Below are positions 17,301-24,657 of a stretch of DNA of 50,489 nucleotides, in pieces. The notes below the pieces were generated by a model, which was given only the letters and a program-made list of their open reading frames with translations, was not told the DNA's origin and did no database searches. The number at the start of each line of letters is the position of its first letter. The stretch's first letter is position 1. Position numbers and translations under genes: made by a program. This stretch comes from Prevotella sp. (GTDB lineage: Bacteria; Bacteroidota; Bacteroidia; Bacteroidales; Dysgonomonadaceae). The stretch lies in NCBI GenBank assembly GCA_031285905.1, contig JAITVH010000173.1, forward strand, positions 1 to 50,489, read 5' to 3'.

Positions 17301-17576
17301 GTTGCTGTTATGGGTAAAGTATATGTGAACGGGAAATATGCAGGTGGAGTGTGGACGGCTCCATATAGGGTAGATATTACAGATTGTATTAAGAATGGAG
17401 AAAATTCGCTTAAGGTAGAGGTTGTAAATACATGGGTTAACAGGCTGATAGGGGATAGTAAATTGCCAAAGGAGCAACGGAAAACCGAAACGCCAAATAG
17501 TCCATGGAATCCGGACTCCCCATTACAGAAAACAGGGCTTATAGGCCCGGTTACGATAGAAAATGTGAATTATTAA
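14346..17576 (+). CDS. GH106 alpha-L-rhamnosidase-type lipoprotein
   Basis: The product has 1,076 residues, typical for GH106. The lipobox LASC places the lipidated Cys at residue 18. The catalytic core starts SVYWYWISGNISKEGVIKDL and contains MFNCPGWSQAGGPW, NGPAAPEGLGLEIDKL and VVSDSYEKGGQNF, all typical GH106 stretches. The C-terminal jelly-roll (about 950-1070) has YINLNDVAVMGKVYVNG and APYRVDITDCIKNGENSLKV. GH106 enzymes remove terminal L-rhamnose from plant or bacterial glycans such as rhamnogalacturonan. It is likely surface or periplasmic and co-transcribed with the preceding hydrolase. No SusC/SusD pair lies nearby, so this is a small, non-standard utilisation unit. Confidence 0.85.
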   Translation: MKRLFAILLVLGFILASCTDGNSGISDRDLEKAFVNPLASVQTSVYWYWISGNISKEGVIKDLESMKEAGINRAFIGNIGLTPQETPPGKIKLLTDEWFEVVHAALKRATELDIEIGMFNCPGWSQAGGPWIKPEQAMRYLASTKTKVTGGQKVSMTLAKPEGDFQDVKVLAFPYNKEYELQLTTKNATVKSTNNDAKNILDGDLATEITFANGDPVQVDVVVNSDFTLRNITVVPKHHPIRGMVELQVKENNDYRSISKFEVSRYNASTEVGFVPYAPIVITTPKTIGKEFRLIFTGMNPNSGIKEIELSSMPKVEKYAEKTLAKMFQEPLPYWHEYQWQPQAEIDDSSLAVDPEKIIDITQYLSGNQLEWDAPEGDWIVMRSGMLPTQVMNGPAAPEGLGLEIDKLTSDYLQHHFDNFLGKVIERIPAEDRKSLKVVVSDSYEKGGQNFSDKFLEEFKTRYGYDALPFLPVYEGIVVKSQDMSDRFLWDMRRFVADKLSYAHIGGMREIAHKYGLTLWLENYGHWGFPGEFLQYGGQSDEVSGEFWSEGTLGDIENRAASSCAHIYGKAKVSAESFTAGGNAYGRYPAMMKQRGDRFFAEGINNTLLHVYISQYEKSLPPGTNAWFGNEFNRLNTWYSQLDLFTDYIKRSNFMLQQGLNVADVAYFIGEDAPKMTGVTDPALPKGYQFDYINAEVILNNMSVKDGLLTLPHGTQYKMLVLPKLETMRPELLTKIKQLVSDGGIVLGPAPSRSPSLEGYPQADEKVKTLTSELWGSVDGVNTKHATFGQGIIMSGMTMDEALAQINCVPDCKVPDNIPVHYGHRDLGKTQVYFLTNQSDKPITFDAELRVKDMRPEFWQPTTGKIRKLPVYTLNEETTTVPLKLEPLESAFIVFRDKADSSGEGDVNRNFPIVDIVTTIDSPWTLSFGDSERGPKESVTLNKLIDLSTSEDDLIKHYSGTMIYETTFNLDKTSKGGKTYINLNDVAVMGKVYVNGKYAGGVWTAPYRVDITDCIKNGENSLKVEVVNTWVNRLIGDSKLPKEQRKTETPNSPWNPDSPLQKTGLIGPVTIENVNY

Positions 17577-17635
17577 GGATAATACTTTTCTTGTTTAGGG
17601 GTTTATAAGTAGAGAGTGTACGCTTTAGAAAAGTT

Positions 17636-17665
17636 CAGGCAGGATATCACTTAATATCCTGCCTG
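17636..17665 (+). terminator. Hairpin between convergent genes
   Basis: A perfect 12-bp stem (CAGGCAGGATAT with ATATCCTGCCTG) and a 6-base loop. It sits between the GH106 gene and the convergent small secreted-protein gene. The downstream T content is modest on either strand, so it probably serves as a bidirectional but weak terminator. Confidence 0.65.
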
Positions 17666-17709
17666 TGTTATTTCTAATGTACTTCCGTTAAATAATCCAA
17701 CTATCATTG

Positions 17710-18069
17710 TTATATAGGAGAGAAAAGGGGAGCTTCCTGTTGTTTTTTATAGGTCACATTTAATATCTGTAGATATTTTTTGTACTGTTCTGGTGTTAAA
17801 ATTGCTTTCGCATTTACCAGATTGAATATTAGCGCTTTTTCAGCTTCTTTTTTGTCGTTTTTTACAAATGCATCATGTAATTTTACAGCGGAACTGTATG
17901 ATATATCCCTTAGGCTTTCTGCCTGATCGGGTGTCATGCCTACAAACTCGGAAATATCGTCGAATGTTCTGCCATTGTTCAATGACCAGATTACATTGTA
18001 TTCCCCGGTTGCATAAGAATTGAATGTGAATGCTAATAGCATTATAACTAAAACTGATAACTTTTTCAT
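17710..18069 (-). CDS. Small secreted protein, LTxxQ-like
   Basis: The product has 119 residues from the ATG at 18069-18067 (an upstream TTG is less likely). The signal peptide MKKLSVLVIMLLAFTFNSYA is followed by a helical protein with GMTPDQAESLRDI and LTPEQYKKYLQILNVTYKKQ. The TPDQ/TPEQ motifs and helical content recall periplasmic LTxxQ (Spy/CpxP-like) proteins, which buffer unfolded protein or metal stress. That link is inference from short motifs. No partner gene is close. Confidence 0.65.
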   Translation of the reverse strand: MKKLSVLVIMLLAFTFNSYATGEYNVIWSLNNGRTFDDISEFVGMTPDQAESLRDISYSSAVKLHDAFVKNDKKEAEKALIFNLVNAKAILTPEQYKKYLQILNVTYKKQQEAPLFSPI

Positions 18070-18522
18070 AACCAAACTTTTTTATTAAACATAATCTTTA
18101 TTTACTTACCAGATAGACATAAAAAAGACAAAGAATACGCATAATCGTCATGGTATTCTCTGTCTATATCTTATAAAGCCTTGTAGCTATCCGGTTTCTT
18201 AACTCAGTATATATAACATGTAGCAATAAATATTGTTCATTTGAATATTGTTCCGCTGTGATAGATAATTATTAATTGATTGTTAATGTGCGTGTTATGC
18301 AATGTAAAAAGTCCGCAAATTCCCTTCGCAGACTTTCCAACCTTAACACAAACTTTACAAAACTACACAATAATAGAGTTAAACTACAACCTTTTTCAGG
18401 TTTTCATTTTGAATATAATCCTCATATATTTATGCTACAAAAATAGAGGAATAAAATATACTGGCAGTTACGGATACATGCCTGCTTTTTCAGAATTTGA
18501 ACCTTTTTTTACAAAGTGGGAT
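18070..18522. other. 453-base non-coding stretch
   Basis: Upstream of the small secreted gene and downstream of the AraC gene. It contains one terminator hairpin (18308-18336) and is otherwise AT-rich. The only open frame across it is antisense to the AraC gene end and has no support. I see no promoter match for the 18069 gene. Confidence 0.5.
18308..18336 (-). terminator. Intrinsic terminator downstream of the AraC gene
   Basis: On the minus strand AAAGTCTGC pairs with GCGGACTTT (one G-T wobble, 11-base loop), ending in five Ts. It lies about 190 bases past the AraC stop at 18523, leaving a long 3' untranslated region. Confidence 0.65.
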
Positions 18523-19380
18523 TTATGCCTTCGGCTCAGGCTTTTTGCGGCGGATTTTGCCGGGGGTTAAGCCAAAGTTGGCTTTACAGAAATCATTGAA
18601 ATGGGAAGGAGAAGAGAACCCGTATTCCTCGCTTATTTCTTTAAAAGACTTATCTGTACTGTTTATCTGGTGATATATAGATTTGGAGCGTTCATCTTTC
18701 ATCCACTGATATGCTGAAACTCCGAAAACTTTTTTGAAACGCTTCTGAAAACCTGAAAGACTATAATTTGTTACATTGGCTAACTCTTGGACAGTCTTTG
18801 TCTTATAATGATTTTTCAATACAAGGTCAGAGAATGAAATGTCTTTGCTGAGTATAGGATAGAAGAATCTGAGAAGATCTTTTTTTGTATAATATGCTCT
18901 TAGTAAAAAGTAGAATTCTTTCGCTTTTAACTCAAAATAGTAGGTACATTTCAGACCATCCCCTATACAAGTATTTAAAAATGAAAGGAAAGAGTTGACA
19001 CGTTCATTGATGTCCAGAAGACTTGATATATTATTAAATCCATCTTTTTCTTCTTTTAATAAAGCATCTAATGAGAAGCAATCGCAAAGTTGTTTTGTAT
19101 TATGCAACCTGATAACGTTGAGTTCGCAGTCTGTTTCGGCTACACATTTATATTCACTTCCGGCAGGAATTAACATAATCTTTCTGGGTTCCATAATCTT
19201 GTTAGAATTTTCTCCGAAAGAAAAACATAATGAACCACTTAACGTGAAGATGGCTTTGTTATCAATCGGAAAAATTTCCCATTCCTGTCCTTTCTTTAAG
19301 GAAATCCTTTCTATGGTAGGACGATCTCCTTTTTCATAATTATAGCATGAAAGGTGTTCTTGTACATATAATAACTCCAT
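18523..19380 (-). CDS. AraC-family transcriptional regulator
   Basis: The product has 285 residues. The N-terminal half is a cupin-like sensor (SLKKGQEWEIFPIDNKAIFTLSGSL cut into strands, MLIPAGSEYKC). The C-terminal hundred residues form two helix-turn-helix motifs: TVQELANVTNYSLSGFQKRFKKVFG and SFKEISEEYGFSSPSHFNDF, ending in GLTPGKIRRKKPEPKA. It should bind DNA and respond to an unknown ligand in the cytoplasm. It has its own well-matched promoter and is not in an operon, so the target cannot be read from context. Confidence 0.88.
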   Translation of the reverse strand: MELLYVQEHLSCYNYEKGDRPTIERISLKKGQEWEIFPIDNKAIFTLSGSLCFSFGENSNKIMEPRKIMLIPAGSEYKCVAETDCELNVIRLHNTKQLCDCFSLDALLKEEKDGFNNISSLLDINERVNSFLSFLNTCIGDGLKCTYYFELKAKEFYFLLRAYYTKKDLLRFFYPILSKDISFSDLVLKNHYKTKTVQELANVTNYSLSGFQKRFKKVFGVSAYQWMKDERSKSIYHQINSTDKSFKEISEEYGFSSPSHFNDFCKANFGLTPGKIRRKKPEPKA

Positions 19381-19492
19381 ATGGGTATTATTCTAAAATT
19401 TGAACCTTACTCCCTTCAGGGTGTGTTTGTTACTTCAACTCTTTATCGATTGTATTTTATTGTCTTGTGTAATAGGCTTTATTAGCTTATTA

Positions 19493-19521
19493 CAAAGGTA
19501 GGTAAAAAAAAACTAGTACAA
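19493..19521 (-). promoter_or_regulatory. Promoter of the AraC gene
   Basis: On the minus strand TTG (19521-19519), an 18-base spacer, then TACCTTTG (19500-19493). This fits TTG-N19-TAnnTTTG and leaves a leader of about 105 bases before the ATG at 19380. Confidence 0.6.
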
Positions 19522-19659
19522 TCTTTAAAAAGTAGCGAAATATTGTTAATTTGATAGTTATATATAAATTTTATGACTGATAGATTTTATATATAGGAAA
19601 TGCAGGTATAAATGTTCAAATATGAGATGCTATTATGGGGAATAAGACTGATAATAATA

Positions 19660-20028
19660 CTATAGGATGAAATGTTCCCGGGCTTTGGGATCAGTTCCAT
19701 ATTTATTTTCTCCAATGTCTCCTTCTATAAAGGTTAATATAATATTATAAAAAGGAATGAATATATACCATCCACTCTTTCCTATATCATGCATCCTTCT
19801 GGTTATTAATGCTATGGAAGGTATGATGATAATTAGTGAGAAAAAAACTCCTGATATAATTATAATATTGCTAAGAATGGTTGATATAGGGGATAGTAAT
19901 GTGGCTAGAATACATATAGTTATCAGTATGCCGGCTGCTACTAATGTAAACATCCAATACTCTTTACGCCTGGCTCTGCCATTGAAGTCAGCATAATGAT
20001 ATTTCAAAACTTTAAAGAAATATTCCAT
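19660..20028 (-). CDS. DUF805 membrane protein
   Basis: The product has 122 residues. The hallmark N-terminus is FFKVLKYHYADFNGRARRKEYWMF and the hallmark C-terminal part is ALITRRMHDIGKSGWYIFIP. Three to four hydrophobic segments lie between about residues 28 and 110. DUF805 proteins are small inner-membrane proteins of unknown function. The gene stands alone, between the AraC gene and the divergent ABC operon. Confidence 0.88.
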   Translation of the reverse strand: MEYFFKVLKYHYADFNGRARRKEYWMFTLVAAGILITICILATLLSPISTILSNIIIISGVFFSLIIIIPSIALITRRMHDIGKSGWYIFIPFYNIILTFIEGDIGENKYGTDPKAREHFIL

Positions 20029-20336
20029 ATAGCATATGTTTAGTGTACGTTTGTCCTCTTGTTGCAGAGTCGAATTACCTGCTCAAATAAATAATGTCAA
20101 ATAGGGGGAGTATAAGGTGCATACTTCGATATATCTACGAATATACAAAAAATAAAAAAAAATGAAATGTTTGGTTTAGAATTCTTCTTTTGATTATGGT
20201 ATAGAAGTTTAAAATTTAATTTCCATATCTATATATTTAATGAATTAAATATCTGTAAATTAATGATTTGTTGTTCTATTTGTTTTGTTTGTAGATATTC
20301 AAAATTTGTATTCTTTAGAAAAAAAATAGAAAATAG

Positions 20337-20366
20337 TTTGTATTTTAAAAATATGTTGTATATTTG
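20337..20366 (+). promoter_or_regulatory. Promoter of the ABC/GntR operon
   Basis: TTTG (20337-20340), an 18-base spacer, then TATATTTG (20359-20366), close to the Bacteroidota consensus. Transcription would begin a few bases later, inside the palindrome at 20369-20390. Confidence 0.7.
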
Positions 20367-20368
20367 CG

Positions 20369-20390
20369 GTGTACTAATAAACTAATACAC
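20369..20390 (+). promoter_or_regulatory. Probable GntR (YtrA-type) operator
   Basis: A 22-bp interrupted palindrome with perfect outer arms GTGTA and TACAC and partly symmetric inner bases (CTAAT...CTAAT). It covers the expected start of transcription and ends 7 bases before the ATG. The last part of the operon encodes a GntR regulator, so autorepression is a reasonable inference. Confidence 0.55.
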
Positions 20391-20397
20391 TATTTGT

Positions 20398-21231
20398 ATG
20401 ATTAAAATAAATGACTTAAGCTTTTATTATAATAAAAAAAGACCTGTTTTTGAAAATGTGTCTTTTGATATAAAGAGCGGAATATATGGGTTGTTGGGTG
20501 AAAATGGAGTGGGGAAGACTACTTTACTGCACATTATAAGCGGATTATGTTTTCCTAAGAAGGGAAGCTGCAAAGTGTTTGATAATGAATCTTGTTTCCG
20601 TAGTCCGGATATGTTGAGGCAACTGTTTTTTCTACCGGAAGAATTTCAGGCACCATTGTTATTGATAGAGGACTTTATAAAAGCTAATTCTGTCTTTTAT
20701 CCGAATTTTAGCAAAGAGCAATTCTATAGGTATCTGTCAGAATTTCAGATTGAGATAGACAGGAAAATGTCAGAGTTGTCATATGGGCAGAGGAAAAAGG
20801 TAATGATTGCTTTTGGTTTGGCATTGAATACTCCGGTAACATTGTTGGATGAACCTACTAACGGATTGGATATTCCATCCAAATCTCAATTCAGAAAGAT
20901 TATTGCATCTGCCTATGATGAGCAAAGATGCATTATAATCTCGACTCATCAAGTACGCGACCTCGAGAGCCTGATAGATCCTATTATTATATTAGATAGA
21001 AATCAGGTTCTACTAAATAATTCGGTGGAAGAGATCACCCGGAAACTCTTATTTTCATACTCTTCATCCAAGCCGGAAGACACATTGTATTGTGAGCAAA
21101 CTATGCAGGGATATACTTCTGTCATGGTAAATGAATATGGGGTAGAAAGTACATTGAATATTGAGGCACTGTTTAATACAGTGGTAAATAACCGGGAGAA
21201 GATAAAGGAGTTGTTTAATTCAAATTTATAA
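20398..21231 (+). CDS. ABC transporter ATP-binding protein
   Basis: The product has 277 residues. Walker A is GENGVGKT (34-41), the signature is LSYGQRKK, Walker B is VTLLDEPTNGLD, and the H-loop is IIISTHQVRDLE. The last 60 residues form an accessory C-terminal part seen in drug/bacteriocin-type ATPases. It powers transport with the membrane protein encoded 6 bases downstream. The GntR gene in the same operon places it with YtrB-like, envelope-stress or antibiotic-responsive exporters. Confidence 0.93.
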   Translation: MIKINDLSFYYNKKRPVFENVSFDIKSGIYGLLGENGVGKTTLLHIISGLCFPKKGSCKVFDNESCFRSPDMLRQLFFLPEEFQAPLLLIEDFIKANSVFYPNFSKEQFYRYLSEFQIEIDRKMSELSYGQRKKVMIAFGLALNTPVTLLDEPTNGLDIPSKSQFRKIIASAYDEQRCIIISTHQVRDLESLIDPIIILDRNQVLLNNSVEEITRKLLFSYSSSKPEDTLYCEQTMQGYTSVMVNEYGVESTLNIEALFNTVVNNREKIKELFNSNL

Positions 21232-21237
21232 TATAAA

Positions 21238-22035
21238 ATGAACGCAGTATTTAGTGCAGACCGTTTTTGGAAATTGGAGAAAAGAAATTTGTCTTTATCC
21301 AGAATGCAATACATATATATATTGGGAGGATTGACAGGTCTTTACTTGTTGTCTATGCTGCTCAATGTTTTGGTTGAAACCAGCCTGAGTGGATTAGTCT
21401 TTTTTGCAGCAAGCGTAATCGTAGTATGTGGCCCATGTTTTTTCGAAAACTCAATTAATAAACATCGCAGTGTGTTTGATTTTATCTTACCTGTCTCCAC
21501 ATTCGAAAAGTTCTTGAGCTTTTGGCTTAAGTACGTGATTATTATACCTCTATCAATATTGCTGCTGTTTGTTCTATTGAACCTAATAACCAGCGCTATT
21601 CCTGTTGAAGGTATCAAAGAACATGCAAAAGCAATGGCTTTGTCGGAACACTTTTTTACATATAAGATTCCTCAGTTGATAATTGTCACACAAGCTGTAT
21701 ATATGGCAGGATATTTCTATTTCAGGAAATACGCGTTTGGGAAGACATCTTTGATACTGGTTGTATTGTTTGTCTTATTTGTTGTTGCTCTTATTGTGAT
21801 GATGGCGACAATGTTTGGAGGTGGAGATAATGAACTAACTATGAGTCTCTCTTCCGATTCGATGGAAGAGAACAGTGTATACTATAATAAAGGGTATAGT
21901 GCCGGACGTACATTAGGAGCGGCAGACTTGTTGGCAGATCCGGTTGTTAGGGTTGCGGATTCTATTGGCGATATAGTAGCTACTATAGGCCTGTGGATAG
22001 TTTGCTTTTTTAAATTAAGAGAAACTGAAATTTGA
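21238..22035 (+). CDS. ABC transporter membrane subunit (ABC-2-like)
   Basis: The product has 265 residues with about six hydrophobic segments (for example ILGGLTGLYLLSMLLNVLV, FFAASVIVVCGPCFF, YVIIIPLSILLLFVLL, LILVVLFVLFVVALIVMM, and one at the C-terminus). It is weakly conserved in sequence, as usual for these permeases. Its position directly after the ATPase (6 bases) and before the GntR gene (4 bases) supports the assignment. Substrate unknown. Confidence 0.75.
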   Translation: MNAVFSADRFWKLEKRNLSLSRMQYIYILGGLTGLYLLSMLLNVLVETSLSGLVFFAASVIVVCGPCFFENSINKHRSVFDFILPVSTFEKFLSFWLKYVIIIPLSILLLFVLLNLITSAIPVEGIKEHAKAMALSEHFFTYKIPQLIIVTQAVYMAGYFYFRKYAFGKTSLILVVLFVLFVVALIVMMATMFGGGDNELTMSLSSDSMEENSVYYNKGYSAGRTLGAADLLADPVVRVADSIGDIVATIGLWIVCFFKLRETEI

Positions 22036-22039
22036 AATT

Positions 22040-22399
22040 ATGGATTTTAAATCAAATAAACCTATATACTTGCAGATTGTGGATTTTTGTTTCCAGAAGA
22101 TGCTCACCAATGAATGGCCTGAGGAAGGACGTATCCCCTCGGTGCGTGAGTTAGGAGCAACGTTACAGGTAAATCCGAATACTGCAATGCGTGCATTTGA
22201 ATATATGCAATCGGAAGATGTTATATATTCGAAGAGAGGAATGGGGTATTATGTCGCTGCCGGTGCGCGTAGCGTGATACAAAAACTACAGAAAAAGGAA
22301 TTCTTTGAAGAAATGCTTCCCGAAACATTTAAAGTAATGAATCTATTAGATATAAGTATCGAGGAGGTAGTGGGTGAATATAATAAGTCTAAGGAATAA
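22040..22399 (+). CDS. GntR-family repressor, YtrA subgroup
   Basis: The product has 119 residues, the short form that has a winged helix but no large effector domain. The N-terminus NKPIYLQIVDFCFQKML is followed by the recognition part RIPSVRELGATLQVNPNTAMRAFEYMQ and the wing SKRGMGYYVAAGA. The C-terminal 40 residues provide dimerisation. YtrA-type proteins repress their own ABC operon and release in response to cell-wall-active compounds. A palindrome in front of the operon is the probable target. Confidence 0.9.
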   Translation: MDFKSNKPIYLQIVDFCFQKMLTNEWPEEGRIPSVRELGATLQVNPNTAMRAFEYMQSEDVIYSKRGMGYYVAAGARSVIQKLQKKEFFEEMLPETFKVMNLLDISIEEVVGEYNKSKE

Positions 22400-22411
22400 G
22401 AATAAAGGATT

Positions 22412-22519
22412 ATGAAAAAATATGCAAATAAAATCTTGTTGGTTATGGTGGCGATTGTAGTGTTGTGTATCGGGGTGGTAATTTATAAATTGATAGAGCT
22501 ATTAAGTGCTTCTATGTAA
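22412..22519 (+). CDS. 35-residue single-pass membrane peptide
   Basis: An ATG at 22412, 12 bases after the GntR stop and preceded by AAAGGATT, opens a 35-codon frame ending in TAA at 22519. The peptide starts MKKYANK, has one transmembrane helix (ILLVMVAIVVLCIGVVIY) and ends KLIELLSASM. It lies before the operon terminator, so it is co-transcribed. The positive N-terminus and clean helix argue for a real small protein, perhaps an accessory of the transporter. Confidence 0.6.
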   Translation: MKKYANKILLVMVAIVVLCIGVVIYKLIELLSASM

Positions 22520-22539
22520 TATATTTAAGTTTGGTTATT

Positions 22540-22577
22540 AAGAAAAGGGAATACAACTTCGGTTATTCCCTTTTCTT
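22540..22577 (+). terminator. Terminator of the ABC operon, probably bidirectional
   Basis: A 14-bp perfect stem (AAGAAAAGGGAATA with TATTCCCTTTTCTT) with a 10-base loop containing TTCG. The arms are A- and T-rich, so it can act for both the ABC operon and the convergent cinA gene ending at 22591. Confidence 0.88.
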
Positions 22578-22590
22578 GTTAACAGGCTTC

Positions 22591-23820
22591 TTAATTCTTC
22601 TGATCAAACATATCCAGCAATTGTAACATTGCAAAATTGGATGCCCTCATTATGTTAGCATCCCTGAACTTGCCTAGCTGATATTTCTTAGCCACATATT
22701 TATCTTTTAGCCTTGTACATATCCAGACTGTGCCCACAGGCTTTTCTTCTGTGCCACCATCAGGCCCGGCAATCCCCGTAGTCGAGATAGAACTATCGAC
22801 ATTCAACGCCTTTTGGGCACCCAAAGCCATCTCCATTGCGACAGCCTCACTTACTGCACCAAAACGTTCAAGGGATTCTTGCGAAACATTTAGTAAGTTA
22901 ATCTTTTCCTCATTTGCATATGAGACTATCGTACCTTTAAAGTATCTGGATGATCCGGGAATAGAAGTAACCAGATGAGCAATATTACCCCCTGTACAGC
23001 TTTCTGCCGTCCCAAGTGTTAGCCCTTGCTCAAAGAGCCGTAAGCCCAATACTTTTTCTATCGCAATATCTTTCTCTGCCAATATAGCATCGCCTAATAA
23101 GGCCTGTAGTTTCTTTTCCTGCTCTTTCAGTTCTTTCAAACGATGCTCGCCCCTGACAAACAACCGAAGTTTAACTATACCTAATGAAGGAAGATAAGCC
23201 AGTCCAAAACCCTCAGGCAAGTTATTTTCAAATTCTTCAATATGGAGAGCCAAAGCCGATTCGCCATAACCTTTCACTATATATACCCGTTTCAAATACG
23301 CTTCAGGCTCGAACCGCTGTTGTAAGCGGGGAAGTATTTCATTCTCCATCACATACTTCATTTCGTAGGGAACGCCGGGCATAGATACAAGAACCTTTCC
23401 ATTATAATCGAACCAGGTAACAGGAGCTGTTCCTACCTTATTCTGAATGACAATGCTATCCTTAGGCACATAGGCCTGATCGTGGGTCAATGAGTTTATA
23501 GTACGGTCAGGAAAGAGCTCTTTTATATTTTCCAATACTGTATTATCAAAAACCATGGTTGTAGCAAAGTAATCACAGAGGGTTTTCTTCGTTATATCAT
23601 CTTTCGTAGGACCCAATCCTCCTGTCGTCAGAATAACGTCTACACGTGGAAACACATCATCCAATGTGTCTTTTATCTGTTGTGCATTATCTCCTATCGA
23701 TTGCATTTCTTCTACTTCGAAACCTGCAAGAGTGAGTTGCTGAGCTACCCACCCCGAGTTTGTGTCTATTATCTGACCGATGAGGATTTCATCGCCAATT
23801 GTGATTATTGCTGCTTTCAT
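22591..23820 (-). CDS. cinA: CinA-family protein (NMN deamidase / competence-damage-inducible)
   Basis: The product has 409 residues. The N-terminal molybdopterin-binding-like domain (COG1058 type) starts MKAAIITIGDEILIGQIIDTN and has TTGGLGPTKDD and SMPGVPYEMK. The C-terminal CinA domain (from about 250) contains GTAESCTGGNIAHLVTSIPG and TTGIAGPDGGTEEKPVGTV. Family members hydrolyse ADP-ribose and deamidate nicotinamide mononucleotide in pyridine-nucleotide salvage. It is cytoplasmic, monocistronic, and shares a terminator with the ABC operon. Confidence 0.95.
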   Translation of the reverse strand: MKAAIITIGDEILIGQIIDTNSGWVAQQLTLAGFEVEEMQSIGDNAQQIKDTLDDVFPRVDVILTTGGLGPTKDDITKKTLCDYFATTMVFDNTVLENIKELFPDRTINSLTHDQAYVPKDSIVIQNKVGTAPVTWFDYNGKVLVSMPGVPYEMKYVMENEILPRLQQRFEPEAYLKRVYIVKGYGESALALHIEEFENNLPEGFGLAYLPSLGIVKLRLFVRGEHRLKELKEQEKKLQALLGDAILAEKDIAIEKVLGLRLFEQGLTLGTAESCTGGNIAHLVTSIPGSSRYFKGTIVSYANEEKINLLNVSQESLERFGAVSEAVAMEMALGAQKALNVDSSISTTGIAGPDGGTEEKPVGTVWICTRLKDKYVAKKYQLGKFRDANIMRASNFAMLQLLDMFDQKN

Positions 23821-23848
23821 ATTGTAATGACTTTTATCATAAAGACAA

Positions 23849-23856
23849 CAAATTTA
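23849..23856 (-). promoter_or_regulatory. Candidate -7 element for cinA
   Basis: The minus-strand TAAATTTG fits TAnnTTTG about 29 bases before the ATG. An upstream TTG lies only about 15 bases away, shorter than usual. Confidence 0.4.
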
Positions 23857-23912
23857 CAACTTTGTAAGTTCCAAAATCGATGTCCTCTTAACTATTTTCA
23901 ACCAATCAGCAA

Positions 23913-23945
23913 AAAGGTTGTACATCTTGGTGATACACAACCTTT
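23913..23945 (-). terminator. Terminator of the DJ-1/PfpI gene
   Basis: On the minus strand AAAGGTTGT pairs with ACAACCTTT across a 15-base loop and ends in a run of five Ts. It lies about 22 bases past the stop at 23968. Confidence 0.75.
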
Positions 23946-23967
23946 AATATCATTCATCATTCAGATT

Positions 23968-24495
23968 TCATTTCAAGACTTTAAGCAATTCAGGAATAAG
24001 CATCCATATTGCAAACTCGGTCTGAGCCGTATAGAAATTCCCGTCTACCTCTATCTTTTCATCCGTAGCAATAGCCTTTTGTATAGCCGGTTTAGCCAAT
24101 GGATGTACTGCTATTTTCCTACCTTCAGCAACGCCTGTAGCATCAAACATCATTGCAGCCGCACAATGCCCTATCATTATCTTTCCCTTATCCGCAAAAG
24201 CCTTTATTACAGCCAGCATATCCTGATTATATTGCTTACCTGCATTCTCTCCAAATGTAGGTATAGCATCGCCACAGGCGAAAGCCAAAGCATCAAACTG
24301 ATCTTCTTTACCTTTCAGATTAGCTATTACATCATCCACAATCAACGTAACTCCCGAATTGCTTTTTATCTCCTTATTATCCGCTACGGCATACGTTTTA
24401 TACTCTATGCCATTCTCGAAGAAGGTTTCGAGATACTGAAACAACCCTAATCCGTTTACCGGATCTACTGCTAATACCGCTACTTTTTTTGCCAT
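23968..24495 (-). CDS. DJ-1/PfpI family protein
   Basis: The product has 175 residues, one DJ-1/PfpI domain. The nucleophile elbow is GKIMIGHCAAAMMFD with C111 as the likely reactive Cys, and the N-terminal Glu-bearing strand region is YLETFFENG. Members act as glyoxalases, deglycase-like or redox-sensing proteins. It is cytoplasmic. It is divergent from an HxlR regulator with a conserved Cys, a pairing that suggests response to an electrophile or aldehyde; that is inference. Confidence 0.85.
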   Translation of the reverse strand: MAKKVAVLAVDPVNGLGLFQYLETFFENGIEYKTYAVADNKEIKSNSGVTLIVDDVIANLKGKEDQFDALAFACGDAIPTFGENAGKQYNQDMLAVIKAFADKGKIMIGHCAAAMMFDATGVAEGRKIAVHPLAKPAIQKAIATDEKIEVDGNFYTAQTEFAIWMLIPELLKVLK

Positions 24496-24540
24496 AATGT
24501 TAAGAATTAGTTAGACATTAGTTATTATTAGTAAGTTTAT

Positions 24541-24548
24541 TATCTTTG
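24541..24548 (+). promoter_or_regulatory. -7 element for the HxlR gene
   Basis: TATCTTTG matches TAnnTTTG, about 110 bases upstream of the chosen ATG at 24658. No well-spaced TTG is visible; this intergenic region also serves the divergent DJ-1 gene. Confidence 0.4.
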
Positions 24549-24657
24549 TGCAGTAAAGGTATATAAACATACTATCATAAACAAGAACGAACAAAAAAAG
24601 AAGATACTTATCTCATTGTTAGTATTATTGATTTACAGCACAATAAATTTTAAACTA

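Larger units (their letters stand above)
20029..20397. other. 369-base divergent intergenic region
   Basis: AT-rich spacer between the DUF805 gene and the ABC operon. Its right end holds the ABC operon promoter and palindrome described separately. I see nothing else convincing. Confidence 0.5.

Noticed and set aside
12517..17576. A full polysaccharide utilisation locus
   Set aside because: No SusC/SusD pair, sugar transporter or hybrid regulator lies next to the two hydrolase genes.
18280..18570. 96-codon plus-strand frame across the intergenic gap
   Set aside because: It overlaps a terminator hairpin and the end of the AraC gene on the other strand, and shows no domain or signal.
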